This document shows, piece after piece, positions 16,223 through 24,628 of a stretch of 34,361 nucleotides of DNA. Every line of letters starts with the position of its first letter. The stretch's first letter is position 1. This DNA comes from Mesorhizobium sp. LHD-90 (lineage in GTDB: Bacteria > Pseudomonadota > Alphaproteobacteria > Rhizobiales > Rhizobiaceae), in contig NZ_JAVFVV010000034.1 of assembly GCF_030929505.1 (NCBI RefSeq), forward strand, positions 1-34,361. Reading direction: 5' to 3'. Below the pieces are notes generated by a model that searched no databases, was not told the origin of the DNA, and worked only from the letters and a program-made list of their open reading frames with translations. Position numbers and translations under genes: made by a program.

Positions 16223-17161
16223 ATGGATCTCAGACAAATTCGATATTTCATCGCGGTCGCCGAGGACGAACATTTCGGCCGCGCTTCCGACCGCATCCAT
16301 ATTGCGCAGCCTGCCCTCAGCCGCCAAATCCAGATGCTCGAGGCCGAGCTGGGCGTGAACCTGTTCGATCGGCTGCCGCGCGGCATCAAGCTGTCGGCCG
16401 CGGGGCGAACCTTCCTTGATTACGGCAGAAAGATCATGCTGGATCTCGGCCATGCCGTCAGCGAGACGCAGGCTGTCGGCCGCGGCGAGGCCGGCATGCT
16501 TAAGCTCGGCTTCATCGAGGTTGCTGCATGGAGCGGCACAATCCCGGAGATGATCATGGAGTTCAGGCGCTCAAGCCCTGGAGTTCAGCTCGTGCTGCGC
16601 TCGATGACCACGCTGGACCAGATCGAAGCCGTGCAGGACGGCGGCATCGACGCCGGCTTTCTCTACAATCCGCCTGCCAATATGCCGGCGCTGACGGTGC
16701 TGCCAATCGCGCGCCATGCCGTGCTGCTGGCGGTGCAGTCGGATTCGGCGCTGGCCAGGCGGCAAAGGATCGACGTCAAGGAACTTGCGGGCCATCCGCT
16801 GATCTCGTTTCACAGGCGACAGAGCCCGACATACCATGACGAGCTTCACCGCGGGCTCTTCAATGCGGGCGTCGTGGTCAACGTCGTGCACGAGGCCGAG
16901 AACGAAGCCGAGATGCTGGCGCTCGTCACCGCGGGCCTGGGCGTGGCGCTGGTCAACGAGTGCCAGAGGTGGCGGATTCCGCAAGGCCTGTCCCTGATAC
17001 CAGTTCGCGGCTTGGATGTCGGCCTCGACCTCGCGCTGGTGCATCGCACGGGCCACAGCTTGCCGGCGCTCGAGCGATTCCTGGAGCTTGTTCGTGGCGA
17101 AGCTCCCGGCGTGGGCCGACGCCCCAGAACACGCCGGCCGGTAGAAGCGGCGCATACCTAG
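16223..17161 (+). CDS. LysR-family transcriptional regulator
   Basis: The product from ATG 16223 has 312 residues, normal for the family. The N-terminal winged helix-turn-helix starts MDLRQIRYFIAVAEDEHFGRAS and contains AQPALSRQIQMLEAELGVNLFDR, matching LysR proteins such as CatR/BenM closely. The rest is the periplasmic-binding-like effector domain, with GLGVALVNECQRW near the end. ATG 16223 is preferred over the in-frame ATG 16196 because the family N-terminus starts there. It is divergent from the ligase operon and points toward the GMC operon, so it could control both. The inverted repeats at 4659, 17186 and 23373 fit T-N11-A and may be its sites; this is inference. Confidence 0.9.
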   Translation: MDLRQIRYFIAVAEDEHFGRASDRIHIAQPALSRQIQMLEAELGVNLFDRLPRGIKLSAAGRTFLDYGRKIMLDLGHAVSETQAVGRGEAGMLKLGFIEVAAWSGTIPEMIMEFRRSSPGVQLVLRSMTTLDQIEAVQDGGIDAGFLYNPPANMPALTVLPIARHAVLLAVQSDSALARRQRIDVKELAGHPLISFHRRQSPTYHDELHRGLFNAGVVVNVVHEAENEAEMLALVTAGLGVALVNECQRWRIPQGLSLIPVRGLDVGLDLALVHRTGHSLPALERFLELVRGEAPGVGRRPRTRRPVEAAHT

Positions 17162-17185
17162 ACGGCTTCCTCTAGGGCATGTTCA

Positions 17186-17200
17186 ATGCCGAAGCGGCAT
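17186..17200. promoter_or_regulatory. Candidate operator ATGCCG-AAG-CGGCAT upstream of the GMC operon
   Basis: This perfect 6-bp inverted repeat with a 3-bp centre lies 25 bp after the LysR stop and about 195 bp before the first GMC gene. Its flanks (TTCA...CA) match those at 4659-4673 and 23373-23387. A role as LysR transcription terminator is possible but there is no T-tract. Confidence 0.5.
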
Positions 17201-17394
17201 CAGTTTGCCCGTTATTCTTTATTGGAGTTGCCGACCGAACTCAGCTTTCATTAACGCATCGAAATGATGAAGAGCCTGCGCGGCCGAGCCGCAAACCGGG
17301 CCGTGACTATCGACGGGAACATATCGAGTGAGAGCGAGGTTGCCGATTCCCTTATGCGTATGCCTCTCCGTGGCGAGAGGGCTGACGCCTGTTC

Positions 17395-19014
17395 ATGGAT
17401 GATGCAATCGACACGATCGAAACAGATATCGTGATCGTTGGCGCGGGCTCGGCGGGCTGCACGCTTGCCGGCCGCCTTTCCGAGGATGCCGGCACGTCGG
17501 TGACGCTTCTCGAAGCCGGAGGTCCCGACCGCAATCCCTGGATACACATCCCGATTGGCTACGGAAAGACGATCGTCAATCCGCGCCTCAACTGGCGCTA
17601 CGAAACGGAGAAGGGTGCCGAGATCGCCGGCCGGCCGATGTACTGGGCTCGCGGCAAGGTGCTCGGCGGTTCCTCGTCGATCAACGGGTTGCTCTATATT
17701 CGCGGCCAGGCACGCGACTACGACCAATGGCGCCAACTCGGCAATGCCGGCTGGTCCTACGACGACGTCCTCCCTTACTTCAGGAAGGCAGAGGACCAGG
17801 AGAACGGCGCCGACGACTATCACGGCAGCGGCGGTCCGCTGCGCGTCTCCAACCTCAAGGAGCGCAACCCGCTCTGCGAGGCTTTCATCGACAGTGCGGT
17901 CGAGGCAGGGATTCCACGCACCGATGATTTCAACGGCGCGTCGCAGGAGGGGATCGGCTTCTACCAGATCACTACGCGAAACGCCCGCAGATGCTCGGCG
18001 GCCGTCGCCTACCTGAAGCCGGCGATGAAGCGGCCGAACCTGCGTGTCGTCACACAGGCCATGGCCGAGCGCATCCTGTTCGAGGGACACCGCGCCGTCG
18101 GCGTCGTGTTCGAAAAGGGCGGCAAGCGGATCACCGTCAAGGCGCGGCGCGAGGTCATCGTCAGCGGCGGGTCGATCAACTCGCCGCAACTGCTGCTCCT
18201 GTCGGGCGTCGGTCCGGCCGCTGAGCTCAGCGAGCTCGGCATATCGCCGGTTCACAACCTGCCAGGCGTGGGCGAAAACCTGCAGGACCATTACGGCGCG
18301 ATCATCACCTACAAGAGCAGGCTGCCGCTCACCGTCAACGACATCATGCGCAGTCCCCTGCAGCAACTGCGTGTCGGCCTGCAATATCTGCTGTTCAGGA
18401 CCGGGCCCCTTACCATTTCCGCCGCGCAGGTCGGCGCGTTCGCCAAGTCCGGACCGCATGTCGAGACGCCGGATATCCAGTTCCTTTTCCAGACGTTCAG
18501 CCATGACGAATACGATGCGGGGCTGCACAAATTCTCAGGCTTCGCCAACGTGGTCTGCCCGGTGCGACCCGAAAGCCGGGGCAAGCTCAGTTTACGCTCG
18601 GCCAGTCCCAAGGATGCGCCGCTGATGCAGCCCAACTACCTTGCGGCCGAGGCCGATCGCCGGGTGCTGGTCGAGGCCATGAAGCTGTCCCGGCGCGTGG
18701 CCGAAAAACCCGCGATCGCGGCGCACATCGTCGAGGAATACGCGCCGGGACCGGCGGTCAGCAGCGATGACGAGCTGCTGGCCTATGCCCGGGAGACTGG
18801 TCTCTCGATCGCGCATCAGGTCGGGACCTGCAAGATGGGCAGCGACCCGATGGCGGTGGTGGACAATTCGCTGAAAGTGCACGGCATGGAGGGGCTGCGG
18901 GTCGTTGACGCGTCGATCATGCCTACGCTTATCTCGGGAAACACCAACGCGCCGACGATCATGATCGCCGAAAAGGCGGCCGACATGATCCGCGGTCGGA
19001 GCATGGCGGCCTGA
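17395..19014 (+). CDS. GMC-family FAD oxidoreductase (choline dehydrogenase-like)
   Basis: The 539-residue protein begins with the FAD-binding loop GAGSAG at 16-21 followed by LLEAGG. It contains [20 protein letters not shown] (GMC signature 1) and [16 protein letters not shown] (signature 2). The C-terminal catalytic pair is His474 in [10 protein letters not shown] and Asn518 in SGNTNAPT. Such enzymes oxidise alcohols to aldehydes with FAD. It is paralogous to the next gene. An ABC transporter of the sugar/polyol type follows, so an imported hydroxylated compound is a plausible substrate; this is inference. ATG 17395 has GAGAGGG upstream at rather long spacing (about 12 nt). Confidence 0.92.
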   Translation: MDDAIDTIETDIVIVGAGSAGCTLAGRLSEDAGTSVTLLEAGGPDRNPWIHIPIGYGKTIVNPRLNWRYETEKGAEIAGRPMYWARGKVLGGSSSINGLLYIRGQARDYDQWRQLGNAGWSYDDVLPYFRKAEDQENGADDYHGSGGPLRVSNLKERNPLCEAFIDSAVEAGIPRTDDFNGASQEGIGFYQITTRNARRCSAAVAYLKPAMKRPNLRVVTQAMAERILFEGHRAVGVVFEKGGKRITVKARREVIVSGGSINSPQLLLLSGVGPAAELSELGISPVHNLPGVGENLQDHYGAIITYKSRLPLTVNDIMRSPLQQLRVGLQYLLFRTGPLTISAAQVGAFAKSGPHVETPDIQFLFQTFSHDEYDAGLHKFSGFANVVCPVRPESRGKLSLRSASPKDAPLMQPNYLAAEADRRVLVEAMKLSRRVAEKPAIAAHIVEEYAPGPAVSSDDELLAYARETGLSIAHQVGTCKMGSDPMAVVDNSLKVHGMEGLRVVDASIMPTLISGNTNAPTIMIAEKAADMIRGRSMAA

Positions 19015-19129
19015 ACGAACAGCGTAACGCTACGGCGTGGCAGTGAACAGGCTCTGCTGCTGGGGAAGGCAGGGCAACGGCGCGGTCCGGGTTCCGGAAT
19101 GCGGCTTGGATGAATGGGAGAAATGCTCC

Positions 19130-20731
19130 GTGCTCGACGGGCATACGTTTGACTACATCATCGTGGGAGCGGGCTCGGCAGGCTGCGTGCTCGCTGCGCG
19201 CCTCAGCGAAGACGGCAAGAGCAGCGTGCTGCTCCTGGAGGCGGGCGGCAAGGATTCGAGCTTCTGGATTCACATCCCCGTCGGCTACGGCAAGACGATC
19301 ACCGACCCGCGCGTGAACTGGAAGTTCGAGACCGAACCCAACCCGGCGCTCGACGGCCGCCGCATCTATTGGCCGCGCGGCAAGGTGCTGGGCGGCTCCT
19401 CGTCGATCAATGGCCTGATCTATATGCGCGGCCAGGCCGAGGACTACGAACACTGGCGGCAGCTCGGCAATTCCGGCTGGTCGTATGACGACGTGCTTCC
19501 CTATTTCCGCCGGGCCGAAGACCAGGAGAACGGCGCCGACCGTTATCACGGGAAGGGCGGTCCGCTTTCCGTCACCAACCTTACCGAGCGCAACCCGCTC
19601 TGCGACGCCTTCATCGATGCGGCCGGAGCCCAGGGCATCCCTCGCAATGACGACTTCAACGGCGCGGCGCAGGAGGGCGCTGGCTATTTCCAGGCGACGG
19701 TGAAGAGGGGAAGGCGAGCGTCGGCGGCGACCGCCTATCTCAAGCGGGCAATGTCTCGCAAGAACCTGACTGTCGTGACGGAGGCGCACGCCGAGCGCAT
19801 CCTGTTCGAAGGAAAGCGGGCCACGGCAGTCCAGTTCCGCAAGGAGGGCGCGTCGCTTCGTGCCACGGCCGGGCGCGAGATCATTCTTGCCGCGGGCTCG
19901 GTGAAGTCGCCGCAGCTTCTGATGCTTTCAGGCGTGGGCGATACCGGCCAGCTTGCGGAACACGGGCTGGAGGCGGTGCATCACCTGCCGGGCGTCGGTC
20001 AGAACCTGCAGGACCACTATGGCGGCCAGATAACCTGGAAATGCAACCGACCTATCACCATGAACGACGTGATGATGAGCCGTTTCCGTCAGATGAAGGC
20101 GGGCCTGCGCTGGCTGCTGACCCGAAGCGGACCGCTATCGGTGCCGGCCGGCCAGGCGGGCCTCTTCGCTAAGGTCCTGCCCGAATCCGCCTCGCCCGAC
20201 CTGCAGTTCCTGTTTCAGACCTTCAGCGGCGGCTATTACGAGGACGGGCTTTTCAAGTTCTCGGGCTTCGCGAACTTCCTTTGCCCGGTGCGGCCGCAGA
20301 GCCGTGGCGAGATCAGGCTGCGGTCGGCAAGGGCCGATGATATGCCGAAACTGCTGCCCAATTACTTTTCCGACGAGCGCGACCGCCGCATCGCCGTCGA
20401 GGGGCTGAAGCTTGCCCGCCGCATGGCAAGGAGCAAGCCGCTGGCCGACTTTATCATCGAGGAACACCTGCCGGGCCCGGACACGGCAACCGATGCTGAA
20501 ATCGAGCGCTATCTCACGCAGAACGGAGGTTGTGTCTCTCATCAGGTGGGAACATGCAAGATGGGGACCGACGCCATGGCGGTCGTGGACCCCGAGCTTA
20601 AGGTCCATGGCGTGGATGGGCTCAGGGTCGCCGACGCCTCGATCATGCCGACGCTCGTCTCCGGCAACACCAATGCAGCGACGATCATGATCGGCGAGAA
20701 GGCGGCGGACATGATTCGGAGGGCGGCATGA
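19130..20731 (+). CDS. GMC-family FAD oxidoreductase, tandem paralogue
   Basis: From GTG 19130 the product has 533 residues, close to its neighbour. GGGAG lies 9 nt before this GTG, so I prefer it to the earlier in-frame GTG at 19037, whose extension has no family match. Motifs: [49 protein letters not shown], and the catalytic His in [10 protein letters not shown] with Asn in [17 protein letters not shown]. Long stretches match the upstream GMC gene (for example [20 protein letters not shown]), so the pair arose by duplication and diverged, perhaps to split substrates. Its last bases overlap the ABC ATPase start (ATGA at 20728-20731), tying it to the transporter. Confidence 0.92.
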   Translation: MLDGHTFDYIIVGAGSAGCVLAARLSEDGKSSVLLLEAGGKDSSFWIHIPVGYGKTITDPRVNWKFETEPNPALDGRRIYWPRGKVLGGSSSINGLIYMRGQAEDYEHWRQLGNSGWSYDDVLPYFRRAEDQENGADRYHGKGGPLSVTNLTERNPLCDAFIDAAGAQGIPRNDDFNGAAQEGAGYFQATVKRGRRASAATAYLKRAMSRKNLTVVTEAHAERILFEGKRATAVQFRKEGASLRATAGREIILAAGSVKSPQLLMLSGVGDTGQLAEHGLEAVHHLPGVGQNLQDHYGGQITWKCNRPITMNDVMMSRFRQMKAGLRWLLTRSGPLSVPAGQAGLFAKVLPESASPDLQFLFQTFSGGYYEDGLFKFSGFANFLCPVRPQSRGEIRLRSARADDMPKLLPNYFSDERDRRIAVEGLKLARRMARSKPLADFIIEEHLPGPDTATDAEIERYLTQNGGCVSHQVGTCKMGTDAMAVVDPELKVHGVDGLRVADASIMPTLVSGNTNAATIMIGEKAADMIRRAA

Positions 20732-22314
20732 GCGAGACGGTCGCCAGGGAGAGCCAGGCCGAGGCACGTCCGTCCGATCGGGGATCGCCCAGTCTCGTCC
20801 GGGTCGAGGGCATCTTCAAGAACTTCCCTGGGGTGCGCGCCCTGAACGACGTCAGCCTCACGATAAGGTCCGGCGAGGTTCATGCACTGACCGGCGAGAA
20901 TGGCTCGGGGAAGTCGACGCTGTCGCGCATCATCGCGGGCATGATGAAGCCTGACGAGGGCCGTATCTTCGTCGACGGCAAGGAATGCACCTTCGACAGC
21001 CCCTCGGCAGCGCTCGGCATGGGCATCGTCATGATCAGCCAGGAGCTGACGCTCGCTCCAACGCTGACGGTCGCCGAGAACATCTTTCTCGGGCGCCTTC
21101 CGCGCACGCGGCTGGGCATCGTCGACTGGTCGCGGCTGGAAGCAGATGCAGCGAGCGCGCTGGAACGGCTCGACATCCATGTCTCACCGCACGCCCGGGT
21201 AGGTGACCTCAGCGTCGAGCTCAGGCAGGAGGTCGAGATCGCGCGTGCGCTTTCGGCGAATGCCCGCCTGCTGATCCTCGACGAAGCGACCAGTTCCTTG
21301 TCGGAGGCCGCTACCGCAAGGTTGCTCGAGCGCGTGCGGCAGGAGCGCGACGCGGGGATGGCGATCCTGATGATCACCCACAGGATGCCGGAGATCTACG
21401 AGGTGGCTTCTGTCGCCACGGTCCTGCGGGATGGCAACCTGGTGGCGACGGTTCCCTTGCCGTCGACTACGGAAAGCCAGCTCGTGCGGTTGATGGTCGG
21501 CCGCGAGATCAGCGATTTCTATGGGAAGCGTTCCATCCAGGCTGGAAACCAGGTGATCCGCATCCGCGATCTGCACACGCCCGCAGGAGCGCTTCGCCCG
21601 ACCTCGCTCGACGTGAGGCGCGGCGAGATCGTCGGGATCGCCGGGCTGGTCGGATCGGGAAAGTCGGAATTCGGCCTGGCGCTGGGCGGCGCCATTGAGT
21701 GCGTCGGCGAGGTCGAGGTCGAGGGCCGCCCCGTGCGCCTCGGCGATCCACGCAGCTCCATCGAGGCCGGAATCGGCCTCGTTCCTGACGACCGCAAGTC
21801 GTCGGCTCTGCTTCTGGTGCGCAGCGTGATGGAGAATTTCTCGCTCGCCTGGATCGACCGGCTCTCGAGGGCGGGTGTCCTCGACACGCGCAGGGAACGC
21901 TTGGACGTGCAGGGCGCGATCAAGAGGTATCGCGTTGCGACCGCGTCCGCGGGTGTGTCCATTGCGACCCTTTCGGGAGGCAACCAGCAAAAGGTGGTGC
22001 TGGGGCGAACCTTCATGCGGCAACCAAGCGTGCTGGTGCTCAGCGAGCCCACCCGCGGGATCGACATCGGCGCCAAGAGCGAGATCTACCGGATGCTGCA
22101 GGATGCCGCCGAAGGCGGCGCGGCCGTCATCGTGATCTCGTCGGAACTGCCCGAGCTGCTCGGCGTCTGCGATCGGATCGCCGTCTTCTTCGAGGGCCGG
22201 CTCGAGGCGGAGTTCGGCCGCGACGAGGCAACGGAGGAGGCGATCGCGCATGTCGCCGTGGCAGGGGCCCGTAATAAGCAGCGTGTCGTCAATCGTTCGG
22301 AGGATCGCCAATGA
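20728..22314 (+). CDS. Sugar-type ABC transporter ATPase (RbsA-like, two ATPase domains)
   Basis: The 528-residue protein has two ATP-binding halves, as in RbsA/XylG/MglA. The first has Walker A GENGSGKST at 56-64, Walker B LLILDEATSSL and a degenerate signature (LSVELRQEVEIARAL). The second has a degenerate Walker A GLVGSGKSE, full signature LSGGNQQKVVLGRTF and LVLSEPTRGIDIGAK, where the Walker B Asp is Ser. Degenerate second sites are common in this family. It powers import with the permease and binding protein encoded downstream. Start and stop overlap both neighbours by ATGA, so the operon is tightly coupled. Transported ligand unknown. Confidence 0.93.
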   Translation: MSETVARESQAEARPSDRGSPSLVRVEGIFKNFPGVRALNDVSLTIRSGEVHALTGENGSGKSTLSRIIAGMMKPDEGRIFVDGKECTFDSPSAALGMGIVMISQELTLAPTLTVAENIFLGRLPRTRLGIVDWSRLEADAASALERLDIHVSPHARVGDLSVELRQEVEIARALSANARLLILDEATSSLSEAATARLLERVRQERDAGMAILMITHRMPEIYEVASVATVLRDGNLVATVPLPSTTESQLVRLMVGREISDFYGKRSIQAGNQVIRIRDLHTPAGALRPTSLDVRRGEIVGIAGLVGSGKSEFGLALGGAIECVGEVEVEGRPVRLGDPRSSIEAGIGLVPDDRKSSALLLVRSVMENFSLAWIDRLSRAGVLDTRRERLDVQGAIKRYRVATASAGVSIATLSGGNQQKVVLGRTFMRQPSVLVLSEPTRGIDIGAKSEIYRMLQDAAEGGAAVIVISSELPELLGVCDRIAVFFEGRLEAEFGRDEATEEAIAHVAVAGARNKQRVVNRSEDRQ

Positions 22315-23342
22315 CAGCCGTCAATCTGAAAGAAGCCGTCGTTGCGCAGCACAGCCGCGAAGCCTCGCCAATTCTCCAGCAGATTCTGCAGAACCGGTAC
22401 ACGGGCGCGCTTCTCAGCCTGCTGATCGTCGGAACAATCGTCGCCGTCACGCAGCCGGTCTTCCTGACCTGGCCGAACCTCATGAATATCGTCAAGTCGA
22501 ACAGCGTGGTCTTCGTCCTGGCGGTGGGGGCGACGTTCGTCGTCATCGCCGGCGCGATTGATCTTTCAGTGGCCAGCGCCACGGCGGCGTGCGCCATGGT
22601 GCTAGGCTTGCTGCTTGTGGCGGGTGCGCCGGCCTACGCGGCGATCCCCGCGGCAGTCGCATTCGGCGCCTTCCTGGGAGCGATCAACGGGACTCTGATA
22701 AGCTACTTCAAGATATCGTTCTTCGTGGTGACGCTCGGCTCGCTCTCCATGTTCCAGAGCTTTGCCCTGATCGCCAATGACGGCGCCAGCATCAGCGTCT
22801 TTTCGTCGCCAGGCTTCGCGCCGATCGGGGCCTTCGTGAATGGCAATATCGGGCCGGTTCCGGTGATGCTCATTTTCGACCTGGCGTTGCTGCTCATCGC
22901 CGGCGGTGTGCTCCGCTACACCGCATTCGGCCGCGCGCTCTTCGCCATCGGCGCGAACACAGAAGCCGCGCGCCTCAACGGCATCGACGTCAAGCGCATG
23001 ATGCTGATCGTCTTCATCATTGCCGGCCTGATGGCGGGGCTCGGCAGCGTGATCCAGGTCGGGCGTCTGACATCGGCATCCGCCGACATCGACCCGACCC
23101 TGCTGCTGACCGTGCTGGCCGCGGTCCTGATCGGCGGTACGGCCTACACCGGTGGCGAGGGTGGCGTGTTCGGCACCATGATTGGCGTTCTCTTCCTCGG
23201 GGTGATCCAGAACGGCCTCACGTTGAGCGGCGTGTCGTCCTTCTGGCAAGGGATGGTCAGCGGCCTGATCCTCATCCTGGCGGTGTGGCTGGGTGGCCTG
23301 CGGCAGTTCATGCGGCGGCGCAAGCAAGCCAAAGTCGGTTGA
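22311..23342 (+). CDS. Sugar-type ABC transporter permease (RbsC-like)
   Basis: The 343-residue protein is highly hydrophobic with about 8-10 membrane segments. Family features include GATFVVIAGAIDLSVAS, the loop AFGRALFAIGANTEAARLNGIDVKR, which contacts the ATPase, and GGTAYTGGEGGVFGTMIGV near the end. It forms the membrane channel of the importer. ATG overlaps the ATPase stop (ATGA). The inverted repeat at 23373-23387 follows 30 bp after its stop, before the binding-protein gene. Confidence 0.93.
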   Translation: MTAVNLKEAVVAQHSREASPILQQILQNRYTGALLSLLIVGTIVAVTQPVFLTWPNLMNIVKSNSVVFVLAVGATFVVIAGAIDLSVASATAACAMVLGLLLVAGAPAYAAIPAAVAFGAFLGAINGTLISYFKISFFVVTLGSLSMFQSFALIANDGASISVFSSPGFAPIGAFVNGNIGPVPVMLIFDLALLLIAGGVLRYTAFGRALFAIGANTEAARLNGIDVKRMMLIVFIIAGLMAGLGSVIQVGRLTSASADIDPTLLLTVLAAVLIGGTAYTGGEGGVFGTMIGVLFLGVIQNGLTLSGVSSFWQGMVSGLILILAVWLGGLRQFMRRRKQAKVG

Positions 23343-23372
23343 GCCGGCGCTCTTGCGAGACGCTATCGTTCA

Positions 23373-23387
23373 ATGCCGTTTCGGCAT
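23373..23387. promoter_or_regulatory. Candidate operator ATGCCG-TTT-CGGCAT before the binding-protein gene
   Basis: A perfect 6-bp inverted repeat with 3-bp centre lies 126 bp upstream of the binding-protein start. TTCAATGCCG is identical to the left half at 17186. The binding protein may thus have extra, separately regulated expression. An mRNA-stabilising hairpin after the permease stop is the alternative. Confidence 0.5.
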
Positions 23388-23513
23388 CGGACAGTCCCTC
23401 CAAATCTATTGGATGGGAATGGGTTTTTCAGTTCTGATAGCCGGCAATCGCTCTGCAATTCGGCTATCAGGGCCGCAAGAAAAAGACAGTCAAGTCGGAT
23501 CAAGGGGAACGTG

Positions 23514-24500
23514 ATGATCAAGTTAAAAACCGGATTTGGTGCGCTTGTCGCGCTGTACGCGGTGGCCTGCAGTGCCCAAGCGGAAGAAGCACTCATCGGA
23601 TACATTTCGCCGATTGCCGCCCAGCCGGGGCAGCAATTGATAAACGGCGCGATCGAGGCGGCGTCCAAGGAGAAGGGGTGGCAGTATCGCGTCCTCGACG
23701 CGAACCTCTCCGCCGACAAGCAGGTTTCGCATGTCGACACGCTTCTCAATCTGGGCGCAAAAGCCATTGGCTCCTGGTCCCTCGATGCCAATGCCGTTGC
23801 CGGTGCCTACCAGCGAGCCAATGAGCAGGGCGTGCCGGTCATCGGCGTGAACTCGGTCGGCCAGGGTGTCACCAACACTGTCTGGTGGGAGGTCAACACC
23901 TGCAACCCCGGCGGACCGTATGAGCGGCAGGCGAAGTGGATCGCCGAGAAAGTCCCGAACGCGAAGGTGATCGTCTTTGGCGGTCCGCCAGTCGCGTCGA
24001 TCATGATGAACGCGAAATGCTTCACCGAGGCCGCGAAGGCTGCGGGCCTCGAAGTGATCGACCGGGTGGACAACACCAAGGACTCAACCGCCAACGCCGC
24101 GACGCTCGCGTCGGACGAGCTGATCCGCTTCCCCGACGTGCAGGCGTTCTGGGCCTACAACGACTCTAGCGCGCTTGGCATCTCCGCTTCGGTGATTGCA
24201 GCCGGCAAGTCGGTCTATTCGGGCTCGAATACCGACGGCGTGATGGTCTTCGGCATCAACGGCGATGCCGACGCGATTGCCGCCGTGCGCGAAGGCCGCC
24301 TGACCGGAACCTGGGATCCGGACGCGTCCGCGACAGGCTTCGCCGTTGCGCGCGCCATGGATGAGGCGATGTCGAACCCGACCGGAGAGCACAAGCCTAT
24401 CGTCGTTGCCGGCACGTTCTTCACCTCCGAAAATATCGCCACCTGGGTGAAGGACACCAAGCGCGGCTACTCGATCGGCCAGTTTCCGGAAGTGAAGTGA
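23514..24500 (+). CDS. Periplasmic sugar-type binding protein of the ABC importer
   Basis: From ATG 23514 the product has 328 residues and starts with a signal peptide: MIKLK, a hydrophobic core and a likely cleavage after SAQA, before EEALIG. The mature part follows the periplasmic binding protein type 1 (ribose/rhizopine-like) pattern, with DANLSADKQVSHVDTLL and KAIGSWSLDANAVAGAYQ. AAGGGGA lies just upstream of this ATG; the earlier in-frame start would bury the signal peptide. It delivers ligand to the RbsA/RbsC-like pair. It comes last in the transporter set, after a 171-bp gap with the candidate operator. Ligand unknown; the nearby GMC enzymes suggest a hydroxylated compound. Confidence 0.92.
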   Translation: MIKLKTGFGALVALYAVACSAQAEEALIGYISPIAAQPGQQLINGAIEAASKEKGWQYRVLDANLSADKQVSHVDTLLNLGAKAIGSWSLDANAVAGAYQRANEQGVPVIGVNSVGQGVTNTVWWEVNTCNPGGPYERQAKWIAEKVPNAKVIVFGGPPVASIMMNAKCFTEAAKAAGLEVIDRVDNTKDSTANAATLASDELIRFPDVQAFWAYNDSSALGISASVIAAGKSVYSGSNTDGVMVFGINGDADAIAAVREGRLTGTWDPDASATGFAVARAMDEAMSNPTGEHKPIVVAGTFFTSENIATWVKDTKRGYSIGQFPEVK

Positions 24501-24506
24501 TCGGCA

Positions 24507-24532
24507 CGGCCCGGTGATCAATCGCCGGGCCG
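24507..24532 (+). terminator. Probable terminator after the binding-protein gene
   Basis: CGGCCCGG and CCGGGCCG form a perfect 8-bp GC-rich stem with a 10-base loop, starting 7 nt after the stop codon. The following GTCTTCTCC is pyrimidine-rich but not a pure T-run, so termination may be partial. Confidence 0.6.
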
Positions 24533-24628
24533 GTCTTCTCCGGACATCAAAAGGGCTTCGGATACCGCAGCGTCCGCAGAACGTGGCGCGTGCGGTCCCG
24601 TTGCCCTGTTCAGTCGGGAGGAACCTTT

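Noticed and set aside
17251-18528. 425-codon minus-strand open frame opposite the first GMC gene
   Set aside because: It is the antisense shadow of a clear GMC oxidoreductase.
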